The translations under genes were made by a program, and so were the position numbers. A stretch of DNA of 64,000 bases from Pelecanus crispus (taxonomy: Eukaryota > Chordata > Aves > Pelecaniformes > Pelecanidae). The notes under the pieces were generated by a model. It saw nothing but the letters and a program-made list of their open reading frames with translations. It was not told the origin of the DNA and ran no database searches. Location: NCBI RefSeq assembly GCF_030463565.1, contig NC_134675.1, positions 21,473,862 to 21,537,861 of the forward strand, written 5' to 3'. Shown piece after piece: positions 12,701 through 24,750 of this stretch. Each line of letters starts with the position of its first letter. Within the stretch, counting starts at the first letter, position 1.

Positions 12701-15700
12701 CTACTTCAGCTTAATGAGCACAAGACTTCATACTACTATGAATGAGTCAAATCTTTAACAGCAATCTTAATGCACATACCTGGCTCTGGCTAGTGCTAAC
12801 TTTTCTAGTTAATCCTAGCACTTTAGAAGAAAGCTAGTATTTCAATGTAACCCTTCTCGAATGAGAGAGACTGCTAGCTAGAGAAAGTTGCTAGCTTCAA
12901 CAGAATACCCCACTTATTCCGTTCTTTTGGTAAAGATGTATGAAAAACAGTGAAGTATCCTGCACATTTAAAATATATGTCTGGAACCCAGAGCAGCATA
13001 AGCTAATTAAAATGCTGCTCTATTTGTTGCAGTGATACTTCAATATGTAACAAGCTGACTCTGAATATTATTAATATTTCAGACTTGTCCCAGTTATGAA
13101 TTAGAGCTAGACAAACGTTCCCAAAATGCTGCCAACATAACAGAGTAAAACAGCTTTTGCCATTAATCAGAACATCCACTTTTAATCCAAAAATAACAGA
13201 ATCTGTGCAGTCTCAAACTTTTTCTTCTTATGCTCTTTGACTGAGAAAGGTGTACAGGCAGCTGAACTTATATTATCTAGAAACAAGTTCAACTCTGTTG
13301 ATAATACCAGGACCTACTCCCAATACTGACACAAGAACTCAAATTATTTTATTGCAGAAAGCAATTTGTATTCTTTTGATAAATATTAACTGGATTTTAA
13401 TGCATTTAAAACACACTACAGCAATTAAATTACTCCACTTAAAAAATCCATTCCACAAGAAAGCTATACAACTGTTACCTTTTCACAGCTCAGATGAGAA
13501 ATGGTAGTATTTATTGATAGTTATGTTTTTGGTTAGAAATTTGGTGAAATACGAATGCTTATGGAATTACTTTAACAAAGCAGACAAAAAACATCTAGCA
13601 AGAAATCAAGTCAGACAAAAGTTTTAAAATGGAAAAATAAAATCAGCTAGCAGGTCAGACATCACTTGCCATTTCATATATTTGAACTCAGCCAAAATAC
13701 GTGTGTACTGCACTGTACAAGAATAATGGGACCAATGTTAGACTACTACAGATTCATCAGTTTTTCCTCATACTAGGGTCACATGCGCTACCTACTCTCA
13801 CCACACATTTTCCCAGCAAAACTCAGTACGGTACTGACAGAAAATACAGCCTGTTAAATTAACCATTCCACCTACAACAACTCTGCCGGCCCTGCAGCAA
13901 GCAGGCTAAAGCCTTGAACTCAGCATGGGAGCCACTGCTTCAAATCCTGATTGCACCCTCAGTCCAAGCAGTTTAAATACATGTAAGGCCACCAACAGCC
14001 TTCTCCCACTCCCTACTGATATACTGCAGAAATATATATAGAAATATACTCCCATAATGTGGTTAAAACTGCTGAACTTTTCCAGCCATCTGGCATCCCT
14101 GTTTTCCACTAACATACTTCATTTCTCTCAACTAAAAGAGCCACATTCTGAGAATGCAAGTTCCCTGCAAATTCACTTAATTTAGAAGCCACCAGTCATG
14201 GAATGGTTTGAGTTGAAATAGACCTTTAAAGATCATCTAGTCCAACCCCTCTGCCACAGGCAGAGACATCTTTCACTAGATCAGGTTGCTCAAAGCCCCG
14301 TCCAACCTGGCTTTGAACACTTCCAGTGATGGGGCATCCACAACTTCTCTGGGCAACCTGTTCCAGTGTCTCACCACCTTCACTGTAAAAAAAGATTTCT
14401 TCCTTATGTCCAATCTACATCTACCCTCTTTCAGTTTCATCTCTCAGTGTTGCCTGTTTTCCAGTGTCCTGGTTTCGGCTGGGATAGAGTTAATTTTCTT
14501 CCTAGCAGCAGGCATAGTGCTGTGTTTTGGATTTAGTTGGAGAAGAATGTTGATAACACACTGATGTTTTTAGCTGTTGCTGAGTACTGCTTATGCTAGC
14601 CAAGGACTTTTTCAGCTTCCCATGCTCTGCCAGGTGCACAAGAAACTGGGAGGGGGCACAGCCAGAAGAGTTGATCCAAACTGACCAAAGGGCTATTCCA
14701 TACCATATGACATCACGCTCAGTATATAAACTGGGGGGGGGGGGTGTGGCCAGGGAGCAGCGATTGCTGCTCGGGAACTGTCTGGGTATCGGTCAGCGGG
14801 TGGTGAGCAATTGCATTGTGCATCACTTGCTTCGTGTATCATTATTATTATTATCATTATTATACTGTTACTATTAGCATTACTATTTTACTTTATTTCA
14901 ATTATGAAACTGTTCTTATCTCAACCCAGGAGTGTTTCTCACTCTTACTCCTCCGATTCTCTCCCCCATCCCATCGGGGTAGGGGGAGTGAGCGAGCGGC
15001 TGCGTGGTGCTTAGTTGCTGGCTGGGGCTAAACCACGACATCCAGGAAAGACCCCTATTCACTGTAGGTTACTCTTTCACCAAATATACACTTTGAGATA
15101 CATGAAAGCAGAAGTTCTAAAAACTTCCTGCTACTGAAGCACCTAAGAGCTGATCACAGCATACCTGGAATAGTGTGCTCACCAAAACACTTTTCTGCAA
15201 AGTGACAACATAAAACTCAAACCATCTCAAGCCTTCCTGATTTTCAAAACATATCTCATAAGCTTGGTTTGCCTTTGTCTTGACAACGCTACTGCAAGAA
15301 ATGTGAATTCCATCTTAGGTGCTACAGATGTGACATTCTTCACACACTTACTTGACTTTTTTGGTTTTTATGTATCTTCTTCCACCCATCAACATGTCAC
15401 TGGTACAGTTTCAGCTTTCAATGCTAGCTCATTTCATCCTTAATTCATGTGTCACTCCTACTAAGCCAATAGGTATCTATCTTCATCCAACCCTTCTTAT
15501 CAAGGCCAAGACAAGAATGTAAGCATATACAGAAATACACATCTGAAAAGATCCCAGGTTTTGCTGCACTGAAGGACAAAACTTACAGACGGGGCGGGGA
15601 ACAACCAAAACAGAACACTCACTGTTCAAGTTGAACACTCACTTTGGCTATTTTCATACATTCACTGAGCTGAGGTCTCAGCAGGGACACTCTCCTTCCC

Positions 15701-18700
15701 AGACTAATTCAACAGAACAAAGGAATCAAGTTGAAATATAAAAAAATGAATCAAGCAAATAAAAATATGGTCCCATTGCAGTAATGCCTAAATAAGAACC
15801 AATCTTGTTTCATCTCCAGATATAGTACCAGTTAAGCCTGCTTTCATGTTTTTCCACTCAGTCCAAACAGGACTGAATGACTGCATTAAAAAGATGACCT
15901 ATATGGGAAATACTATCAGTAGTCAACACTGAATTAAATTCCACTACCAAGAGTTATATTTTAAATGAGCAAATTCCGCTTGTTTTAATTAAACATGGAA
16001 CTGGTGCATAACAGAGCATGAAGAGCAGGAAACAGTTTTAAATAAGGTGTAAGTATTCGCTTTATTTCTTGAAAAGGCTTGTTAACTTTAGAGAAGACCA
16101 GAGCTGGTAGCAAAGATTAAGTTCTGCTCTTTAAAAACACATAGGAACAGAAGTATCATTACTGTCTATCAAAAAAAAAAAAAATACTCCGACATATGAA
16201 AACAGCAGCAGACACCTGAACAGGCTCAGCAAAGTGGTGGTACCCACACCAAGTACACTTCTGGAATTTAATTCATTGGGAACACAGGAAGTGGTCTTGA
16301 GCGAGCTTGTCTAATGTAGAAAAGTAGAAATTTATCTTTGTGCAGAGAAGTCAAACTGAGGTTGCCCTCAGCTATAGTGGATACATTACAAAACCAGAAC
16401 ATAAGTGAGCTGCTTGCTGTGTTGTATATTAAAAAACTTCAGTGACCTATACTACCTGAAGGCAGCACACTCCAGTCCTGAGCAGAAACATCTTCCTAGC
16501 AATCTCTTGATTTTGGAGTTCCCAAACAGCAAAGGCCCCTCTATTTAGGGCTGCTTAAATGGAAATATGGTTCAGCCTACAGTCCAACAATGGATTGAAG
16601 AGTTCAGGAATGGAAGCCACAATCAACAGAGGAAAAAACAGAGTCAGTACATCTGTTAAACAAGGTTCATTCTACGTGTGCAACTGCCACAGCTGAGGTT
16701 ACTAGCAGTGAAGATACATAAAACATGCAGACAATCCTCGCCCCCCAAGAAGAAAAGCAGAGCAACTACCCAATCCCCGAGACATAACTTTCAAGGATGC
16801 TCCAGTTGCTACACTCACATTTACATACTGCTTTCCATATCACAGGTGTCATTCCTCCCTCCCTGCTATGCAGCAGTCACCAGCTGCATTCAGACAAGAT
16901 ACTCAGTAGATCCCTAAGCATCATAAAATAACCTCTACACCCACCTACCTTAATTCCAGTTGTTTCCATATAAAATGAGTTAAGATTTACATTTCCTCAC
17001 TTAAAAAAAACCAAAACAAACCCCAAACAAACCTGAGAAGGTCTGCTTTGTCTCCGTGTAAGACAATTCAATTTGCCCTCTCAGCACTGCAATCCTACAC
17101 TCTACACTTGTAGTTAATGTTTGGAGCAGATGAGTTTAAGGACTAGTGTAGACTGGAAGTCTGCACTTCACTACAAACACAGAATGATCTTTCTATCATG
17201 AATGTACAGAGCAAAATCCAGAAACTTGCAAAGTACTGGGAGTGACAGACACACACGCAATTACAAGCCTCCCAATGATAAGAGTGTATGAAGACTGAAC
17301 TAGAGTTTCATCCTCAAATGGAATGGAAAATGGAAGAAAAGCCATAGTCACAGAAATACACTGCTTTCAGATGAAATCTAGAAGGCTACAGGATATTCAT
17401 ACTGCCAGGAATTGAATACCCTTACACACACACACTTTTCATTCATTACCTTTCCCTGAGTGGAAAGTAGTTTTGTCAAAATTCCCTTATACCCTCAGCA
17501 CTGCCTATTTCTTATATGAGACTTCAAAATAGTTTTCAAGGCACTTAACCAGCAGTAAAATCATCCCTCTTTTTCAGGTGTGGGGAACAGGGCACAAAGC
17601 TGAAGCAGTTTGTCCACAGGCATCCAGCTCAGTCAGCAAAGCCAGAACAGAACTTGTCTTTCCTGAATCCCAAATCCACAGCTACCCCAGGAATCTCACT
17701 GCATTCTCTCAAGTTTGGACCAATATCTTTGTCCCCCCAATTTTCCCTATCAAATCACTCCTATTCAGCTTTTCATCTTACTATAAAAGCCCTAAGGATA
17801 TTCTTCCTGATTGATAATATGAAATTGGATTTAGTCCAAACTTTATTTCTAAGTTACTACTTCAAATTCATTAAGTCTGCAATTTTGTTATACACTATAT
17901 ATCCAGTCTTGCTCAGTGGTATAAACTTTTTCCCTGCATATTAGAAATTTCTTCAGCAGCTACAGTAATGAATGCAAGCCCTGAAACACTTAAAGCAATG
18001 AATAACTAAACAGAAACCGCTCATTTCATGTGCGAAAGCAGCCTTCAGAGATGCATTAGCTTCATTTCCTCAGGCCATTTTGACAGATCTGACTCAGCTT
18101 CAGCAATCTAGCCTTACTCCTATTTTATAATTAGACCAGAGTGGGTTGCTGGATGAGATTGCCCCACAGCCATCCAACAGTCATACCCATGGCTTTTCCT
18201 CTCCAAACATCTAACAGACTGGCAACAATATGGGACTGCTAACAGTACAGAGATATCTCTCAACAGATCATCATTACTATGACAAAGCAGCAAGATTTAT
18301 TTTTTAAAGAAGGAAAGTGGAAAGACTATGGGTTGACCATTCCTCAACTGAGCAGATTTTCTCCTGTAACCTGAGAATCAGTCCCAGCCTACCTCTTTTA
18401 TAACCCATATGTCTGATTCAATTCGGCTTACTTTAGCAAATAAATCCAGTGCTGCCTAATGACAGAACAGGAGCAGCACATTTACATTCCTGCACTAACA
18501 TGAAATTACAGGAGAACTGCGCCTTGAAGAAGGCTTATAGTAAAATGGATACACAACTTCTCTCTTTCCCTTCAAATTGGGAGAGAAGACCTTTACATTA
18601 CTCAGTAGAGTCAATTTATCCAGAGTATAGCTAGATTCCTGCACTAAATGCTGGCGTATTTCAAGCATTCATCTCCTTGGGAGAGGGAAGAGAAGGCAGA

Positions 18701-21700
18701 ACTTCTTCATCAGTCCAATATCATAACACATAATATGCTTGTGGATTCTTTAAGCTGTATTTATGAAGGCTTTTCCAGTTGAAGATCTTCATGCAGAAGA
18801 GATTACAGAACATAACAGTATTACATTTATGTCCACACTTGAATTTGCTAGCTTTCCCTTTGCATACAAATTAAGAAAAATTCAATAGTGTTAGTTAAAA
18901 GCAACAAGCTTTTTACCATCTTTACTTGCATTTTCTTTGCAAAGAAATTACACAGGTACTCAGTGGTCTAGGAATACATTATGAGCTTTTTACCAGCTAT
19001 CAAAAGATTTCCAGGTAAGTCAACAGAAATCATGTATTAAACTCCTTTCTACAAACAAGGAAGCCTATAACTGTGGATATTTTGAAAATTGCCACCTGCT
19101 AAGACACTAATCAGAGTCTAGCAATTGTTCTTCCGCAGACAGTTCACTGGCTTAAAAGAATTGCATTTTGCATTTGTGCAAGCACAAGACTCCTCATCAG
19201 CTATGGGAGTCCTGAAATGCATATTCCCCCCCAACTTAAAGTCTGACAGTTCTTCAGATTAAAACAGTAACACAAATATTTGGCTGATTAAGACTTGATA
19301 AAGAATTTTCTTACCCAAATATTTTCTTTAAATTATTCCTCAGAATAGTATCTAGAAGATGATACTTCAAATAGTTATATGCTTAGTTGTAAAAGTAATT
19401 GCAGGTACAGAGCCCTGCCAGTCAATGACCACTGATAGAATTACAGCTTAACAAATCTAGGTTTGTGAGCTCACAGATCTCAGAGGCATGTAATATAGAA
19501 ATCTTTATGGTTCATTACCCCCTCAAGTGCAAAGTTATTTTATACTACCATAATTTTTCCACCAATTTGTTTGCAAAACTCCAACTCACACCTGATTTAG
19601 GGGATACATTAACTTACTTAATTCCTCTCTTCCCAATAAAGAACCTAAAGGTACTTTCTGAAAAACACAATAAAACCCCTTCTTTTTATACTGTTACGAA
19701 GACAGCAAGCAAAATGAAACTCAATAATCTTTCAGCTTTTTTTCTACCAAGAAGTCAAATAGACTGGCAACAAACCGCTTGCAGTGACCTGATACTTAAT
19801 TAAAAGATTAAGAACACGTTCTTTTCTCGGAGGGTATGCAGCATAAAGCTTTTCTATCCTTTTTCATCACACACAATTTTATTCCAGATGATTAATGGTG
19901 ATTTTATTCATATAAACTCCTTTCCCTACTACATGTGCCTCCTATATTTCTATTTAAAGTTATTATTCATTACTGTGCAAGGATACCACATGATGATATT
20001 GGTCATTAGGGTGGAACCCAGTGTGGCTTTGCTGTATCAGAAAAGGAAATACATATGCTTTAACAATTACTTTGCAGAGCGTTAAAATAAAACTAGATTC
20101 CTAATTTATAAGAGTTCAGAATTGATGAAGCAAATCAAGTTGAACACATAAGTGCATCTCTGTCTAGATTAAGCACAGTGCTAACACTTGACATAGCACA
20201 ACTGGTAACACGCATACTCTTAGAAATCCAGCCTCCCAAACTCAGGGAATAAATCTCACCAGTCATTTCAGTCACGGCTTCATCTGCTGCTAGCCTAGAG
20301 ATGTCAAATGGTGCAAGCACAAACATATATATTAGGAAAGGGCTTAAATCAAATCTTTCACATAATCTAGTGGATAGTCATCATGAATGCTGATCTCCAG
20401 CAACACAGACCAGACTCTGATCACAACTCTTTATTACTAGTTTCCATGATACCAACTACCAATAGCTAAGTAGCTTAAGTATATTCATATTCAGACCATC
20501 TTCCAGCTGAAGAACTGACTACTTCTTGAATAGGACTCGTGTTCCGATTGCCCCACTTAAAATGTTACTCTGGTGTAAGAATTTCTGACACAAAATGCAG
20601 CTGAGAAGATACAAGTTCAGAATTTCCATTTGAACTCAGTCAGTTAGAAACTATAATACTACTAATGCAACATGGTATTTTGAACCAATCTGCTTTCCCT
20701 TCTAGAAAAGATTTAAACCTAAGTCAGAGCAATGATATTCTGTTCCCCCTTTGATATACTTCTGTGTTTCAAGTACATTCATTGCAAGCTTAAAGGATTC
20801 TGAAAAGACCTTGAGCCTTTCAAAGAGGAAAAAACCCACAAAAACAAAAACCCCAACAACACACACCACAACCAAGTCTGGACATACAAGCTGTTCTTTC
20901 AAGATTTCTCAGCCACAGGAAAGACAGTATTTATTAACATTTAAGAAAACGCCTTCCCCATGCAAGCAAGGATTTGGAATAAATCTGATCATTTAAGAGA
21001 GGGAAAAACCCTAATGCTCAGTTTCTCTTAGGAGACCTCAATACAAGACTACACTGCCTGCAAAAGGTCATTAGGGACATAGAACATGAGCTTATTCAAA
21101 CCAAGTCAGAGGGTCAAAACATTAAGCAATACACTTGCATACCAGAGAGGATTACCTACCTAGGTAGTTAACACAGAAAAACTACGAGCTCAGGCTTGTA
21201 TTGATCAACTGCAATCCCAATGATCGATTGTAGAGTGGTACATGCTGTAAGATCAATAGCATCACCTTCCTAGTTATCACAGCAAGCAGACACAATACAG
21301 GTAAGAGAAACCAACCTTTGATACACCCTAGAAGGCCTACTTTTTCAAAAAAGAAAATTATTTATAATTTGTAAACAACCCTTCTTTGCCTTTTCTTTAA
21401 ACGATAGTTTTCAAAAACATCTTCCAGAGCTTTTCAATTACAGCTCCACTAGACCTTCTTTACACTGACATTGATCTGAATTGCACTGATAAATAAATAA
21501 GATAAATAAATAGATAGCAATGCCTTTAGGTAAAGATCCTTGTAAAATGACAGCTGAAGCTCTGGAATTTATGAAGTTCTGCCTAATAAGTAAAACTAAA
21601 TTTCTCACAGATCAATTTATCAAAATATACAGCCCAGCACAAACTGTAAAATACAGGAACAGGCTGATGTCAAACACTTATGATATAAAGACTGGACACT

Positions 21701-24600
21701 GACAATATTGAATGTCCTGAATCATCAACCCCTAAAGTTTGTGGAAGCAACACAAAACCATAAGCTTACACAATTAAAAAGGAGGAGGATGAGTAAGGTG
21801 ATGCCTTCTGTGGCATTATAGCACTTTTGCCACCAGCACCAGCTAAAACAGCTCTGACTGCCAGTGTGATAGACTTAGATGAGGTGGTCTGCTGGACTGG
21901 TCCAGAAACCTGATTCCTATTCTGTTAGTTAGAGATTTTTGTCTCTAGGATAAGTACTGGGCACTGCAAAACACCATGTAAACAATGGAGATGGAGATCT
22001 TCCACGTGGTTTTGATGATTTTTTAATCATTAAGATTTTTCTATCCATCAACATGAACTATACAGCAAGTCTCCCAGCTGATCAGTATACTTTTAAAATA
22101 TTCTGAAAATTGAAGTTCAATTCATTAAAGAGAAACTAACATTTACTCATTCGCATATCTTATACCTGAGGTTTCCTTGGTTTTCCCTTTGAAGTTTCAG
22201 GTACCTTTGTTTCAGCTTACACTTGACTTATGCAGAGTGTCTGATCTTAGTAGAAGCAACTTCTTCCCTGACTCCTTTGTTCCACAGTGCACTCACAGAA
22301 GAAAAAAAAAAAAAAAAAGAAAAAAAAAAAAAAGAAATATCAAACTTGCAGGCCAGATCCAGCCAGTGAGACAAGAAAGTTGCAATCACTTTCAGTTTTG
22401 TTTCTGAAACTAAAACCATGAGCTTGCAAAAGCTAAGTTTAAAAACTACGTTTTCTCTCCCCCATCCTTAGAATTAAGGTTTTGCCTAAAAGGTTTAAGT
22501 CACCTAATTGCAATGGTGATCTAAAGCATCACTGCCACTTTTGAATCACAGCTCTGCATGTACAGAAAACTGAAATCATTAAGTAGCAGTACTACCATGG
22601 TACTGCAACCTAACACCATCCTGCACATGGCCTTGAATAAATTGGTCCAACTCTACTATGGTGCTGTAGTAGCACGTACCATCTCAGCCCCATTCCCTTC
22701 CCCATGGCTAGTACAGTGCTACACACATAGCTTTGTTCTGTATGGAGAAAAGGAGAGGAGGCAGCCAAAACAGTTTTTTCTCTCTTCCCTGAAAAATGCT
22801 GTTGCAGAGCAGAGATGCCAGGGTCAGCCCTAGGAAGCCAGCAGTTGCAGGAGTGCCTGCACAGGGGCATGCTCCGAGGATGATAAGGTAAGGAAGGCGA
22901 GAAAGAGGTCTAGCTAATTGCAGTACCACCTCTTCCTCTTTTTCCTTAACACTTTAGATCACAGTTGGAGTAAGATTCCCCCCACCAAGCTCCCACAAAA
23001 GCCTCTTAACCCCATAACAGGCTGTGAGATGCAGTATGCCTTCTATCAGTAGCACAGCCACTGAAGTTACATCACAAGTCACAACTCAGTTGTTCCTTAA
23101 TTTGGCAATACTCACTTGTCATTTCGGAATATCCACCTCGAAGTACTTAAATTCAACATGAATACATTTTTACCGAATCCAGGATGGCAGCAATATTAGT
23201 TACACAGCCAAGTACCAGAGTCCACGTGCTTATCTCTATTCTAATAAGACAGCATCAACATCATAAGATTTCTGTAAGACTATTTTTTTTTTTGAGTGGT
23301 AGATTTTGAGCTATCAAAACTCAGGAAGACAGTTCTTGAATTATACTAAATAGCTTCATAAAAGTGTTAAATGTTTTACTTCTAGTAAGTACTGAGCTAA
23401 ACAGGACACAAGGCGTTATCAGGAAGTTAGAAACTACAAAACTGAAGTATTCTTACACCAGGGGATACATCCATGGTACATCTGCATCTCAAATGCAGGG
23501 AAAGATACAATCCTCTTCCCCATTCAAAAGCAGAACAGCTAACTGGAAAAGATGCAGAAGTAGGTAATAGTAATAAGCATAAACAGAGATACAGAGGGCT
23601 ACGATCCACAAAGTAAACAAGATTTTGGCTCTGAAGAGCCTACAAGAAGACACAACCAAAGACTGAATACAGTAGAAAACTAAAGTCACAAGTGGCATAG
23701 GGAAGATAAGTACTATAGTTTTCACAACACAAGAGCCAGAAATTAACAAATTACCTGAAGACAGCCTTGACAAAAACCACACACGGACACACACACGGAC
23801 ACCCCCCCCCCCCCCCCCCAAAAGCAGATGCTTTGGTTCTTCACAGAAGATTTAATTACTGTGGGGAGGAACTTACTTCCGAATATCACGGACACTAACC
23901 ATTTACTCAGATTTCAACAGCAGTCAGCTCTTAGAAGGCAAATTCATCAAGGGTTATTAAGCAGAAAGGTATTCCCTTGACTCAGGCAGTCCCCAAAATT
24001 GCTAGAAAGCAGAAGAGTGTAGGGAAAGGCGTCACCCTACCTGCCCAACCGCCCTCTGCCCCCCGGGTCCAGCCCAGGACAGGGCGCCAGGGCTCCGTCC
24101 CTCCGAACTGACCGTGCAAGTTCTCACCTCCATTAAACAGCACCGTCACAAGCAGTGGCGAGACGCCAAGAAGGCGGAGCAAGACTATACGCTAACGCAG
24201 CGCCCACAGGCTCACTCCCCTCCACGGCCAGGGGAGCGGCCCCCCAACCTGCGAGCCCCCCCGAGGAGGTCAGTGGCCCCGCAGCCGCCCCGCCAGCACT
24301 TCACATCTGCTGAATCACGACGGGGACGCGGAGGGTCCTTCGCCCCGGACAAGGAGAAGCGGAGTCAAAGTTGAGCCCAGGGAGCGGCCGGCTGCACCCC
24401 CCCGCCCAGGCCCCGCTAGAAGGGGGACCAGCACCCCCAGCCCCTACCGACCCGCTCGTTACCTGCGCAGCGCCTGACGGCTCCAGCTGCCCCCGCGGTC
24501 ACTGCTCACCACCCGCCCCTACGAAACGCGCGCCGCGTCACCATCTCCAGACCCATAACTGGACGACGCCATCTTGTCTACCTGCCCTTTGCTTTGCCTT
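3667..24600 (-). CDS. UBAP1: UBAP1 gene, 5' end only (exons 1-2 and the intron between)
   Basis: UBAP1 is a subunit of the ESCRT-I complex that sorts ubiquitinated cargo at endosomes. Only its 5' end is here, read leftwards. A noncoding exon 1 sits in a CpG island at about 24463-24600, and exon 2 (3667-3707) holds the start codon. The first eleven codons read [11 protein letters not shown], followed by one base of a Gly codon before a GTAAGC donor. This matches the start of vertebrate UBAP1 (MASKKLG..HG) at residue and exon-boundary level. The head-to-head position with DCAF12 matches the human 9p13 order. The transcript link between the two exons is inferred. The next coding exon was not found in 1-3660 and should lie beyond the left edge. 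Only 34 coding bases are in the window. Confidence 0.85.
5587..6138 (-). mobile_element. Solo LTR, family B copy 1 (552 bp)
   Basis: The element is bounded by TGTCGTGG and CCAGGACA on the + strand, so the LTR itself (TGTCCTGG...CCACGACA) lies on the minus strand. It matches the copies at 14465-15040 and 61162-61727 over its whole length, including an ATT/ATA-rich microsatellite and the conserved end GGGGCTAAACCACGACA. No internal retroviral sequence adjoins it. The 5-bp word GATGT occurs immediately after the right end (6139-6143) and again at 5578-5582, but the left copy is separated from the LTR by GAAA. Confidence 0.88.
8079..8098. repeat. Homopolymer G20
   Basis: An uninterrupted run of about twenty G lies in UBAP1 intron 1. 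Such runs are prone to length error in assembly. Confidence 0.95.
10570..11872 (+). mobile_element. CR1 LINE, 5'-truncated, ORF2 C-terminal part open
   Basis: This is a non-LTR retrotransposon of the chicken-repeat-1 family. The frame 10549-11766 stays open for 405 codons; its ATG lies in flanking DNA, and CR1 similarity begins about 20 bases later. Visible RT motifs are YLDFSKAFD (motif A), [14 protein letters not shown] (motif B) and the catalytic FADD in FADDTKLGG, followed by the CR1 C-terminal region ending LQDMV. The 3' end has GGACTGGATGATCTTAAAGG and a terminal ATTCTATG repeat at about 11861-11872. It lacks the endonuclease and the start of RT, so it cannot move by itself. It is antisense to UBAP1. 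The absence of any frameshift suggests a young insertion. Confidence 0.93.
14198..14459 (-). mobile_element. CR1 LINE 3'-end fragment
   Basis: Antisense CR1 tail: TCATGGAATGGTTTGAGTTG, GATCATCTAGTCCAACCC and CTCTGGGCAACCTGTTCCAG are all recognisable. It is more diverged than the 10570-11872 copy. Its right end abuts the solo LTR at 14465, which inserted next to or inside it. Confidence 0.88.
14460..14464. repeat. Target-site duplication TCCAG (left)
   Basis: TCCAG directly precedes the LTR at 14465 and is repeated exactly at 15041-15045. A 5-bp duplication is normal for retroviral integration. Confidence 0.85.
14465..15040 (+). mobile_element. Solo LTR, family B copy 2 (576 bp)
   Basis: Begins TGTCCTGGTTTCGGCTGGGA and ends GGGGCTAAACCACGACA, with a perfect 5-bp duplication TCCAG on each side, which fixes both ends. 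It contains a TATATAAA box at 14723-14730, a G12 run at 14733-14744 and an ATT-rich microsatellite. No viral genes adjoin it, so it is a solo LTR left by recombination between the two LTRs of a provirus. It lies opposite to the copies at 5587 and 61162. Confidence 0.93.
15041..15045. repeat. Target-site duplication TCCAG (right)
   Basis: Exact partner of 14460-14464. Confidence 0.85.
23802..23819. repeat. Homopolymer C18 after a CA-rich stretch
   Basis: A short ACACACGGACACACACACGG stretch leads into about eighteen C. Low-complexity DNA in UBAP1 intron 1. Confidence 0.95.
24463..24600 (-). other. UBAP1: UBAP1 candidate noncoding exon 1
   Basis: The minus strand shows a consensus-like 5' splice site, CGCAG|GTAACGAG, with the exon ending at 24463. 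The right end is a guess based on a YY1-type AAGATGGCG element at 24575-24567, a motif usually found just inside the transcript start. A short ORF starting at the ATG inside that element closes after 16 codons, so it would only be an upstream ORF. The exon has not been confirmed by transcript data. Confidence 0.6.
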
Positions 24601-24750
24601 GCCTCCCCAGCAACACACTGGCGTCACGCCGCAAGATCACCTGCCCCCGCCGGCCCAATCAGGAGGTGCTCACGGTGACGTCACTTCAGCGGGGAGAGGG
24701 GCGGGACGAGGGCGGGGAGCCCCGCCTCTTTCTGTGAGGGGCGGGGCGGA
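24600..24750 (-). promoter_or_regulatory. UBAP1 CpG-island promoter with CRE, CCAAT and GC boxes
   Basis: Upstream of the inferred UBAP1 start there is a CCAATC box (24655-24660), a perfect palindromic CRE TGACGTCA (24676-24683) and several GC boxes (GGGCGGGA, GGGCGGGG, GGGGCGGGGC) between 24700 and 24740. No TATA box is seen. The order GC boxes, CRE, CCAAT, YY1-type initiator suits leftward transcription. The surrounding CpG-dense island spans roughly 24030-25010. Confidence 0.6.

Larger units (their letters stand above)
3708..24462 (-). other. UBAP1 intron 1, about 20.7 kb
   Basis: This large intron separates the noncoding exon from the start-codon exon. It contains the solo LTR at 5587-6138, the CR1 at about 10570-11872, a CR1 tail at about 14198-14459 and the solo LTR at 14465-15040. 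It also contains a G20 run at 8079-8098, a C18 run at 23802-23819 and several long A runs. On the + strand it looks A- and C-rich, as expected for an intron transcribed from the minus strand. No coding exons were recognised in the remaining stretches, including 15046-23800. Confidence 0.7.

Noticed and set aside
14811-15031. Small ORFs in the solo LTRs (also 5613-5864 and 61188-61402)
   Set aside because: They cross the ATT-rich microsatellite and are shared only because the LTR copies are repeats.
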